From DASUAS01 sp963809795 (GTDB lineage Bacteria > Actinomycetota > Acidimicrobiia > IMCC26256 > DASPTH01), in the NCBI GenBank assembly GCA_963809795.1, contig CAWELN010000013.1:1-64000 (forward strand): a DNA stretch of 64,000 nucleotides, written 5' to 3'. Of the stretch, positions 51,862-59,512 are shown piece by piece. The notes below the pieces were generated by a model. That model worked only from the letters and a program-made list of their open reading frames with translations. It searched no databases and had not been told where the DNA came from. The first letter of the stretch is position 1. Every line of letters begins with the position of its first letter. The position numbers were made by a program, and so were the translations under genes.

Positions 51862-52691
51862 GCCAACGCCAGCAGCACCGCGGCGGCGAGCACGAACGCC
51901 GGGATCGACAGCGCCACTGCGGACCAGGCGGAGTGCTCGAACCCCGCGACGCGTGACTCGAACGCGACCAACGCGCACTGGGTGACGACGAGCAGCGCGA
52001 TCCGCGCGGAAGTCACCCGCCGCCATCGCACCAGCGGGATCAGGAGCACCACCCCGAGACAGGCGATGCCGCCGACGACCGATCCCGGCCGGCCGACGCC
52101 GCCGTACGCCACTACCCACACGAACAGACCGGTCAGCGTGACCTGGCCGAGGGCGTGCCCGAGCCGGGGCTCGAGCGCGATCACCGTGCCGGCGAGGAGC
52201 GCGCCCAGCAACGCCTTCGGCGCCTCGGTGTCGGGCACGCAGAAGTAGACGCCGCCGGCACCGATGGCCAGGAGCACCGGGAGGACACGCGGCATCACCC
52301 GGTCGACCCCATCGGCCGACACACCACCGACGAGGGCGGCGACGGCGACCAGCACACGGATCCACAGGGCCCACCCGTCCGGGAGCGCCGCACCGAGCAC
52401 CACTGCTCCCGGTGTCACACAGAGCACGCGTTCCATGGTCGCCAGGTCACGGGCCAGCCATTCGCCGAGGGCGAGGAGCACGACGCCGACGACGAGCGGC
52501 GCGGGCAGCCGGTGCTCGACCCGGAGACCGACGAGGCACCCGATCGCGACCGCGATCGCGACGCCAGGCTCACCCGCACCCCGGCGAACGCGGACCCAGA
52601 CGAAGACCACGCCGACGGCGGCGACGACGAGGGCGACCCAGAACGCGGCGTCGTCGACCACGTTCTCGACGTCGTGCACGAGCCGTAGCAT
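51828..52691 (-). CDS. Polytopic membrane protein of unknown function
   Basis: 287 residues from ATG 52691, with about nine to ten helices (AAFWVALVVAAVGVVFVWVR, VVGVVLLALGEWLA, LLGALLAGTVIALEP, LGVVLLIPLVRWRR, AVALSIPAFVLAAAVLLALA). No motifs recognised. Start codon and the opposite gene's start are separated by seven bases only, so the two genes share a very small control zone. The style resembles the 18947-19924 protein and both sit next to glycosyltransferase or transporter genes, but I cannot show homology. Confidence 0.65.
   Translation of the reverse strand: MLRLVHDVENVVDDAAFWVALVVAAVGVVFVWVRVRRGAGEPGVAIAVAIGCLVGLRVEHRLPAPLVVGVVLLALGEWLARDLATMERVLCVTPGAVVLGAALPDGWALWIRVLVAVAALVGGVSADGVDRVMPRVLPVLLAIGAGGVYFCVPDTEAPKALLGALLAGTVIALEPRLGHALGQVTLTGLFVWVVAYGGVGRPGSVVGGIACLGVVLLIPLVRWRRVTSARIALLVVTQCALVAFESRVAGFEHSAWSAVALSIPAFVLAAAVLLALAHERGVGASAA
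52686..52691 (+). promoter_or_regulatory. TAGCAT -10-like box overlapping a divergent start codon
   Basis: TAGCAT ends seven bases before ATG 52699. Its CAT is the reverse complement of the minus-strand start codon at 52691, so the plus-strand promoter is embedded in the start of the opposite gene. Confidence 0.4.
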
Positions 52692-52698
52692 CGCTCAA

Positions 52699-53880
52699 AT
52701 GGCGGGGGCGCGTGAACGTGGACGGCGTCTGACCGTCGCGCACCTGACCACTGTCGACGTGAGCCTCCGCTTCCTCCTGCTCGCGCAGCTCCGCGCCGTG
52801 CGCGATCTCGGCGGGGTCGCCATCGGCATCAGCGCGCCCGGACCGTGGGTGGCCGAGCTCGAGGCGGAGGGGATCCGCCACGTCCCTGTCGCGTCGTCGA
52901 CGCGTGCGATGGACCCGGCCGCCGACGTACGGGCCGCCCGCGAGCTCTGGCGCATCCTGCAGCGCGAGCAGGTGGACGTCCTGCACACGCACAACCCGAA
53001 ACCCGGGCTGTACGGCCGCGTCGTCGGGCGACTGGCGCGGGTACCGGTCGTCGTCAACACCGTCCACGGTCTCTACGCGACCGACGACGACCCGATCTCC
53101 CGTCGGGCCGCGGTGTACTCCCTCGAGGCGTTCGCCTCCCGGTTCTCCGACGCGGAGCTGATCCAGAATCCCGAGGACCTCGAGCTCATGCGCCGATGGC
53201 ACCTCACGCGCAACGCCGAGTTGCTCGGCAACGGCGTCGATCTCACCCGGTTCGACCCCGCGCGGTTCTCGACCGACGACCGCCACGCCGTCCGGGCGGC
53301 GCTCGGCATCGACGACGACACCGTGCTCGTCGGTACCGTCGGGCGACTGGTCGCGGAGAAGGGCCTGCCGGAGCTGTTCGCGGCGATGACGCGTCTCCCC
53401 CGCGACCGCTTCGTCCTCGTGGTGGTGGGCGCGCCCGATCCCGTCAAGCCCGATGCGCTCGGCGCCGATGAAGTCGCGCGTGCACGCGAACACGGGGTTC
53501 GGTTCCTCGGTCATCGCGACGACGTCGACGCGCTGTACGCGGCCATGGATATCTTCGTGCTGGCGTCGCACCGTGAAGGCTTCCCGCGCGCGGCGATGGA
53601 GGCGACCGCGATGGGACTTCCGGTCGTCGCCACCGACGTCCGCGGGTGCCGGGAGGTCGTCGACGACGGCGTCACCGGATCGCTGGTGCCGGTCGACGAC
53701 GCCGCCGCGCTGGCGGCGGCGCTCCGGGCGCTCCAGGAGCCGGGCGCGCGACGCGCCCTCGGCGGCGCCGCCCGCACGCGAGCCCGGCAGCACTTCGACG
53801 AGCGCCGGGTCGTCGAGATCGTGCTGGCCGCGTACCGACGCGTCGCCCGGCAGAAGGGCCTCGCACTCCCCGGTCTGTGA
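52699..53880 (+). CDS. Family 4 glycosyltransferase
   Basis: 393 residues from ATG 52699. Motifs are VAHLTTVDVSLRFLLLAQLR, VDVLHTHNPKPGLYGRVVGR, VVVNTVHGLYATDDDPISRR (GT4 N-domain), then LVGTVGRLVAEKGLPELFAA, RFLGHRDDVDALYAAMDIFV and LASHREGFPRAAMEATAMGL with the EGFPRAAME donor loop. It resembles WbnK/PglA-type enzymes that add the second sugar of a repeat unit; this is inference. The downstream CapD-type dehydratase gene is on the same strand 156 bases away. Confidence 0.88.
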   Translation: MAGARERGRRLTVAHLTTVDVSLRFLLLAQLRAVRDLGGVAIGISAPGPWVAELEAEGIRHVPVASSTRAMDPAADVRAARELWRILQREQVDVLHTHNPKPGLYGRVVGRLARVPVVVNTVHGLYATDDDPISRRAAVYSLEAFASRFSDAELIQNPEDLELMRRWHLTRNAELLGNGVDLTRFDPARFSTDDRHAVRAALGIDDDTVLVGTVGRLVAEKGLPELFAAMTRLPRDRFVLVVVGAPDPVKPDALGADEVARAREHGVRFLGHRDDVDALYAAMDIFVLASHREGFPRAAMEATAMGLPVVATDVRGCREVVDDGVTGSLVPVDDAAALAAALRALQEPGARRALGGAARTRARQHFDERRVVEIVLAAYRRVARQKGLALPGL

Positions 53881-54036
53881 ACCCGAGTCAACTACTGTCG
53901 CGGCGATCGATCCTCTCGACACGCTCGTGGCAGGCCGAGAGGGAACACGCTCCGTCGTGGGCCCGGTGACGAGGATCGCCGGTCACCGGTGCGGAGCGAC
54001 CGTGGAACCGGGGACGTCCGGAGGCGTGTGGGGCCA

Positions 54037-55935
54037 GTGGTAGATCGAATCGACCCGGGCACGCCCAGGAGTCTCTGGGCCCGCATCGCGCGATCGGCCA
54101 TCCGCGTACGCGGCGACTTCGCCCTCGTGCTGCTCGATGTGGTGCTGACGGTCTTCACCTACCTGCTGCTGTTCGCGCTGCGCTTCGACTTCAGCGTGCC
54201 CGCCCACTACTGGAACAACTTCCAGATCTTCCTCCCGGTCGCCTGCCTCGTGAGCGTGGGCAGCATGTGGGCGTGGGGCTGCTACGGCCGCACGTGGCGC
54301 CACGCCAGCATCGACGAAGCCCTGCGACTGCTCGCGGCCGGCGCCACCACCGGGTTCGTCCTCGTGCTGTCCTTCATGTGGAGCTCCGAGCGCGTTCCCC
54401 TCACCGTCGTGGTCGTCGGGCCGGTCATCGCCACCTTCCTCTACGGCATGGTCCGGTTCCAGCAGCGGCTGTTCGCGTTCCGTCGGAACTCGTACACGAG
54501 CACCGGCGTGCGCGTCGCCGTCGTCGGCGCGGGAACCAACGGCGCCGCGGCGCTGCGCGAGATGCAGCAGTCCCCCATCCTCGGCCTGGTGCCGGTGGTC
54601 GCGGTCGACGACGACCCCGGGCTGTGGAACCGCTCGATGCACGGCGTGCCGGTCACCGGGTCGGTCGACGACCTTCCGCGCATCGTCGCCGACCATGACG
54701 TGCACCTCATGCTCCTGGCCATGCCCTCGGCCCCGCGGAGGGTCGTGCAGCGCGTCGCCGACACCGCCGAGGCGGCCCACATCCCGGTACGCGTCCTGCG
54801 GGAGTCCTCCTCCTGGGTGCACGGCATGCCACGCCTGCGCGAGATGAGCGACCTGAACATCGAGGACCTGCTCGGGCGCCGGCAGGTCGACCTCGACCTC
54901 GAACCGGTGCGCAAGCTGCTGCACGGACGCCGGGTGCTCGTCACGGGCGGCGGCGGCTGGATCGGCTCGGAGATCGCCCGCCAGGTCGCCGGGTTCGGTC
55001 CTTCGCAATTGGTGCTCCTCGACCACGACGAGACCCACCTGCACGACACCGTGTACGACCTGCAGGGCATCGCCGACCCCGAGGTCGTCCTCGCCGACAT
55101 CCGCGATGCTCCGACGATCGACGCGGTGTTCCGGCGGGTGCGGCCCGAGATCGTGTTCCACGCCGCCGCGCACAAGCACGTCCCCGTGCTCGAGGACTTC
55201 GCGTGTGAGGCGGCCCGCACCAACGTCTTCGGGACGCTCAACGTGATCGACGCCTGTGCACGGGTCGACGTGGCGCAGCTCGTGTGCATCTCCACCGACA
55301 AGGCCGCGACGCCGACGAGCGTCATGGGCGCGTCGAAGTGGCTGGCCGAACAGATCGTGCTCGAGCGCGCCAACTGCGACGGGTACCGCTCGGTGCGGTT
55401 CGGCAACGTGCTCGGGAGTCGCGGCAGCGTGATCCCCACGTTCCAGAAGCAGATCGCCGCCGGCGGCCCGGTGACGGTCACCGATCCGCGCATGACCCGG
55501 TACTTCATGAGCACCGACGAGGCCGTTCGGCTCGTGCTGCTCGGCGCATCGCTCCCCGGTGACCACCAGGTGCTGGCGCTCGAGATGGGCGAGCAGGTCA
55601 ACATCTACGCGCTCGCCGAACGGATGATCCGATTGTGCGGGCTCCGACCGCACGACGACATCGAGATCAAGGTGACCGGACTGCGGCCGGGCGAGAGGCT
55701 CGCCGAGTCCCTGATCGGTCCGGCGGAGACCAGTGCCGCCGAGCACGGGGCCCTGCTGCACAGCATCGAGCCCGCGGCGCTGGGTCCGACGCGACTCGCG
55801 CAGGGCCTGGAGCTCCTCGAGCGGCTCACCATCGACGACGACCACGTCGCCGCGCGTGAGGTGCTGCTCGACCTCGCGCGTCCGGCCGCGCACCACTTCG
55901 GATCGGACCCCGACACCCCGCTCCGCGCGTCCTGA
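54037..55935 (+). CDS. CapD/FlaA1-type UDP-sugar 4,6-dehydratase with membrane domain
   Basis: 632 residues from GTG 54037 (GTG 53989 is an alternative). Four helices (about 25-140) are followed by a first Rossmann domain (VAVVGAGTNGAAALREMQQS) and a second catalytic domain with VLVTGGGGWIGSEIARQVAG, FHAAAHKHVPVLEDFACEAA and STDKAATPTSVMGASKWLAE. The Met in PTSVMGASK replaces the usual SDR Tyr, a hallmark of inverting and retaining UDP-GlcNAc 4,6-dehydratases. RFGNVLGSRGSVIPTFQKQI follows. It would supply 4-keto-6-deoxy amino sugars at the membrane for glycan assembly. Confidence 0.92.
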   Translation: MVDRIDPGTPRSLWARIARSAIRVRGDFALVLLDVVLTVFTYLLLFALRFDFSVPAHYWNNFQIFLPVACLVSVGSMWAWGCYGRTWRHASIDEALRLLAAGATTGFVLVLSFMWSSERVPLTVVVVGPVIATFLYGMVRFQQRLFAFRRNSYTSTGVRVAVVGAGTNGAAALREMQQSPILGLVPVVAVDDDPGLWNRSMHGVPVTGSVDDLPRIVADHDVHLMLLAMPSAPRRVVQRVADTAEAAHIPVRVLRESSSWVHGMPRLREMSDLNIEDLLGRRQVDLDLEPVRKLLHGRRVLVTGGGGWIGSEIARQVAGFGPSQLVLLDHDETHLHDTVYDLQGIADPEVVLADIRDAPTIDAVFRRVRPEIVFHAAAHKHVPVLEDFACEAARTNVFGTLNVIDACARVDVAQLVCISTDKAATPTSVMGASKWLAEQIVLERANCDGYRSVRFGNVLGSRGSVIPTFQKQIAAGGPVTVTDPRMTRYFMSTDEAVRLVLLGASLPGDHQVLALEMGEQVNIYALAERMIRLCGLRPHDDIEIKVTGLRPGERLAESLIGPAETSAAEHGALLHSIEPAALGPTRLAQGLELLERLTIDDDHVAAREVLLDLARPAAHHFGSDPDTPLRAS

Positions 55936-55974
55936 CCGCGCCGGGGCCGCGCGTCCCGCCGAGCCCCTCCCACC

Positions 55975-55980
55975 TAGCAT
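55975..55980 (+). promoter_or_regulatory. TAGCAT -10-like box for a leaderless mRNA
   Basis: TAGCAT ends six bases before ATG 55987. No Shine-Dalgarno sequence precedes this start, and the spacing puts the transcription start at the initiation codon. Confidence 0.45.
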
Positions 55981-55986
55981 GACCTG

Positions 55987-58908
55987 ATGCTGACGGCCGC
56001 GGCGGTTGCCGCTACGGCGGCCAACCGTTGGTTGTTGGCGGGAATTGCCTCCGCGATCGCGGTGCTCGGGCTCGCCGCGTACGCGCGCGACAGGAGCAAG
56101 GAGAACACGAGCCCCCGCGGGACCCGCCGCCGAGCGGGCGCCATGATCGCGCTCGGGCCGGTGATCGGCCTCGTCCTCGCGCCCGAGTTCGGTGACCTGA
56201 CCGTTCTGGTCGCGCTCGGCGCGCTGCTGCTCGCCGTCGTCGGGGTCGCGATCGAGCGCTCCGACCACACCGACCGCCTGGCCGCGGCGGCGGCCGCAGT
56301 GGCCGCGCTGGTTGCGGTGCTGGCGGGCGCGCGCCTCGGCCCGACCGGGATCGGGGCGTTCGACGTGGCCGGCGCGTTCCTGTTCGTCTTCGTGGTGATG
56401 AAGTCGATCGACGGCCTCGGCAACGCCGACGGGCTGGCCGCCGGGTCCGGGCTGGCCGCCGGCACCACCCTGTTCGGGATCGCCGCCTTCGCGCATCAGG
56501 ACGGGCTGGCCTGCGTGCTCGCGGGCTTCGCCGCCGCGTGCTTCGCGTTCCTGGCGTTCAACGTGCGCCCGGCGTCTCTCTTCGTCGGCCGCGGCGGCCG
56601 GCTCGGCATCGGGTTCACCCTCGCGGTCGGCGCGCTGGCGGTCGATCCCGTCCCGGTGTCGTGGCGCGAGCTGACCACGCCGCTCATCCTCCTCGGCATC
56701 TTCGTCCTCGACGGCCTCATGGTCGCGGTATACCGACTGCGGCGGCGGCGGTCATTGCTCCAGCACCGCAACGACCACGTGCTCCATCGGTTCGTCGCCC
56801 TCGGCTGGTCGACCGGCGAAGCGGTCATCTTCCTGGTGGCGGCCGAGGTGATCCTGTCCGTGATCGCGCTCTTCACCGCCCGCGGCGTCTTCCCGTTCTG
56901 GCTCACCGCGGGCTCGACGGTCCTCGTGCTCCTCATCGTCGGGATCGAGGCCGGTCGGTCCCGGTTGGAACGCGAGCAACCGCGCGGCCTGCCCGGCTGG
57001 GCGTGGATCGTCGTGCTGCTCCTCGTCGTGTGGCTGGTGGCCGCGACCGCGCCGCTCGCGCTGGCAGGGAACGATGCGGTCGACCGCATGCAGAACGGTC
57101 GCGAGGCCGCGACCCGGGCGCTCAACGCCGCGCGCGCGGGCGACTCGATCACTGCGCAGGGCGCGTTCGACCAGGCTGCACGCGCGTTCTCGGACGCACG
57201 CGACAAGTTGGAGACACCGCTCGCGTCGACTGGTCTGACGCTGCCGTTCCTCGCGTCCAACGTGAGGGCGGCGCGGACCCTCGCCGACATCGGGACCGAT
57301 CTCGCCGATGCCGGCGAGTCGCTGACCGAGGCAGTGGATCCCGACGCCCTCCAGGTCGTCGGGGGTCGCCTCCCGATCGAGGAGGTGACCAAGATCACGC
57401 CGCAGCTCGAGCACGGGGCGGCAGTCCTCGCCCACGCCCGCGCCCGCCTCGACCACCTGCGTGACGACCCGTACCTGGTGGCGCAGGTGCGCGACGCCGT
57501 CGACAAGGTGTACGACCAGCTCGCGCGCGCGGACCGCGAGGCCCAGCACGCCGCGGCCGCGGCCCGGCTCGCGCCGGCGATCTTCGGCGCCGACGGCGAC
57601 CGCAACTACCTCCTCGTGGTGCAGAACAACGCCGAGTCACGCGCCACGGGTGGGTTCATCGGCAGCTACGCGCTGATCACCGCCCACGACGGGAAGCTGA
57701 CCGTGGGCGACATCATCCGGACCAAGACGTGGGACGACACGATCGCGCAGCAGGCGCAGGTCACCTATCGGGCGCCGGTCGACTACACGCGGCGGTACGC
57801 GCAGTACCGCCCGCAGACGACGCTGCAGAACGTGAACCTCTCGCCCGACTTCCCGAGCGTGGCGGAGGTGCTGGAGACGCTGGCGCCGCAAGCCGGCCTG
57901 CCCCGGGTCGACGGCGTCCTCTCGGTCGACCCGGCCGGGCTCGCCGCCTTGCTCCAGCTCACCGGGCCGGTCACCGTGCCCGACTGGCCGGTGCCGATCG
58001 ACAGCGGGAACGTGGTCAACGTGACCCTGCGCGACGCGTACGCCCAGTTCGCGGCGACGCCGGACCGCGCCGACTTCCTCGGTGACGTCGCCAAGGCCGC
58101 CGTCGACGAGGCGACCGCAGGCACGCTCGGCAAACCCGCGCAGATCGCCAAGGTGCTCGGCGGCGCCGCGCACTCCGGGCACCTCATCCTCGGGTTCACC
58201 CGACCGAACGAGGAAGCGCTCGCCGACCAGCTCGGCGTCTCCGGCCGGCTCGACCCGGTGCGGTCGGACGCGATCGCGGTGACGTCGTCGAACTTCGCCG
58301 GCAACAAGATCGACTACTACCTGAACCGCGCGGTCGACTACCGGGTGGAGCTCCGGCCCAACCAGAGCCTCACCCGCGCGGACGCGTCGGCGAACCTGTC
58401 GGTGGTGCTCGACAACACCGCTCCCGCCGAAGGCCTCCCGCAGATCGTGATCGGCCCGTACCTCCAGGACCGGTTCGTTGCCGGTGAGAACCGCACGCTG
58501 CTGTCGATGTACTCGCCGTTGACCTTCCAGCACGCGTCCGTCGACGGCAAGCCCGCTTCGATCGCGCCGGGGCGCGAGCGGGGACGCAACGTCTACTCCG
58601 TGTTCGAACAGGTGCCCTCGCGTACGCAGAAGTCGACGACCACGAAGCTCGCCGGTCCCGTGCAGCTCCACCAAGGCTGGTACACGCTGCGCGTCCATGC
58701 GCAGCCGACCCTGAACCCGGACCGGGTGCACGTGTCGGTCGAGGTACCGCAAGGTTGGGAGATCGACCGCGCACCGAAGATGGAGCGCCTCTTCTCGCGG
58801 CGGGTCAGCGTGAACGTCCTCGGCGACAAGTCGATGACGTTCCGAGTTCACATCACGCCCGACGCGGGCAGCCAGAACCTCTGGGACCGCCTCGTCTCCG
58901 GCGATTGA
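55987..58908 (+). CDS. WecA/MraY-like membrane domain fused to DUF4012
   Basis: 973 residues from ATG 55987. Residues about 1-310 contain many helices and keep the layout of the polyprenyl-phosphate GlcNAc-1-P transferase family: MKSIDGLGNADGLAAGSG (the NxxDGxDGLA position), FNVRPASLFVGRGGRLGIGF (the FxGDxG position, Asp now Arg), and LDGLMVAVYRLRRRRSLLQH then NDHVLHRFVALGWS. The catalytic Asp pair at the early loop reads ERSDHTD, so the domain is probably inactive. After two more helices a large extracytoplasmic DUF4012 region follows (about 400-973) with its hallmark NNAESRATGGFIGSYALI. DUF4012 proteins are linked to envelope glycan loci, function unknown. Confidence 0.85.
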   Translation: MLTAAAVAATAANRWLLAGIASAIAVLGLAAYARDRSKENTSPRGTRRRAGAMIALGPVIGLVLAPEFGDLTVLVALGALLLAVVGVAIERSDHTDRLAAAAAAVAALVAVLAGARLGPTGIGAFDVAGAFLFVFVVMKSIDGLGNADGLAAGSGLAAGTTLFGIAAFAHQDGLACVLAGFAAACFAFLAFNVRPASLFVGRGGRLGIGFTLAVGALAVDPVPVSWRELTTPLILLGIFVLDGLMVAVYRLRRRRSLLQHRNDHVLHRFVALGWSTGEAVIFLVAAEVILSVIALFTARGVFPFWLTAGSTVLVLLIVGIEAGRSRLEREQPRGLPGWAWIVVLLLVVWLVAATAPLALAGNDAVDRMQNGREAATRALNAARAGDSITAQGAFDQAARAFSDARDKLETPLASTGLTLPFLASNVRAARTLADIGTDLADAGESLTEAVDPDALQVVGGRLPIEEVTKITPQLEHGAAVLAHARARLDHLRDDPYLVAQVRDAVDKVYDQLARADREAQHAAAAARLAPAIFGADGDRNYLLVVQNNAESRATGGFIGSYALITAHDGKLTVGDIIRTKTWDDTIAQQAQVTYRAPVDYTRRYAQYRPQTTLQNVNLSPDFPSVAEVLETLAPQAGLPRVDGVLSVDPAGLAALLQLTGPVTVPDWPVPIDSGNVVNVTLRDAYAQFAATPDRADFLGDVAKAAVDEATAGTLGKPAQIAKVLGGAAHSGHLILGFTRPNEEALADQLGVSGRLDPVRSDAIAVTSSNFAGNKIDYYLNRAVDYRVELRPNQSLTRADASANLSVVLDNTAPAEGLPQIVIGPYLQDRFVAGENRTLLSMYSPLTFQHASVDGKPASIAPGRERGRNVYSVFEQVPSRTQKSTTTKLAGPVQLHQGWYTLRVHAQPTLNPDRVHVSVEVPQGWEIDRAPKMERLFSRRVSVNVLGDKSMTFRVHITPDAGSQNLWDRLVSGD

Positions 58909-58923
58909 GCAGCAGCCCCTCGA

Positions 58924-58929
58924 TAGGCT
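58924..58929 (+). promoter_or_regulatory. TAGGCT -10-like box for a leaderless mRNA
   Basis: TAGGCT ends seven bases before GTG 58937, with no Shine-Dalgarno sequence. It lies just after the DUF4012 gene, so the phosphatase may have its own promoter. Confidence 0.4.
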
Positions 58930-58936
58930 CGGCGCA

Positions 58937-59494
58937 GTGGTGGTCCCCCTCCGCATCCTCGTGGTCTGCACCGCGAACCAGTGCCGTTCCCCGTTGACGG
59001 CGGTGCTCCTGCGGTCGCACGCCGCGGAGCGCGAGCTCCCGGTCGAGGTGGCCTCCGCCGGCGTCCAGGCGGTCTCGGGCATGCCCGCCACCGCACCGAC
59101 CGTCGACGCGGCGCGCCGCTTGGGCGCGGATCTGGTGACCCACCGCAGCACTCCGCTCGCGTCGGGCGCCGTGCGCAGCGCCGACCTGGTCCTCGGGCTG
59201 GAACGACGCCACGTACAGGAGATCGTGCTCGTCGATCCGCGGGCATTCGTCAAGACCTTCACGCTGAAGGAGCTCGTCCGGCGGGGCGGCGACGCCGGCC
59301 CCCGCCGGCCGGATGAACCGGTCGCCGACTGGCTGGCGCAGCTCCATCGGGGTCGTCGTCCGACCGACCTGCTCGGCGCGTCGACCGACGACGACGTGAC
59401 CGACCCGACCGGCTCCGACGCGACGGATCACCACGGGACCGCGGAGGCGATCGACCGGCTCGCGTCGGAGTCGCTGGCGCTGCTCTTCCCCTGA
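58937..59494 (+). CDS. Low-molecular-weight protein tyrosine phosphatase (Wzb/Etp-like)
   Basis: 185 residues from GTG 58937. The phosphatase loop VVCTANQCRSP gives Cys11 and Arg17 (C-X5-R-S); the C-terminal DP-type acid region is less clear than usual, with a long insertion of acidic residues (TDDDVTDPTGSDATDHHG). It should dephosphorylate the Tyr-rich tail of the BY-kinase encoded convergently at 59513-61348. The two stop codons are 18 bases apart. This is the standard Wzb/Wzc control pair for exopolysaccharide chain length. Confidence 0.88.
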   Translation: MVVPLRILVVCTANQCRSPLTAVLLRSHAAERELPVEVASAGVQAVSGMPATAPTVDAARRLGADLVTHRSTPLASGAVRSADLVLGLERRHVQEIVLVDPRAFVKTFTLKELVRRGGDAGPRRPDEPVADWLAQLHRGRRPTDLLGASTDDDVTDPTGSDATDHHGTAEAIDRLASESLALLFP

Positions 59495-59512
59495 GGTCGC
59501 CGGCGACCCGGT

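Noticed and set aside
53983..56496. 837-residue minus-strand frame opposite the CapD-type and DUF4012 genes
   Set aside because: Arg/His/Asp-rich shadow without any motif; the plus-strand dehydratase is certain.
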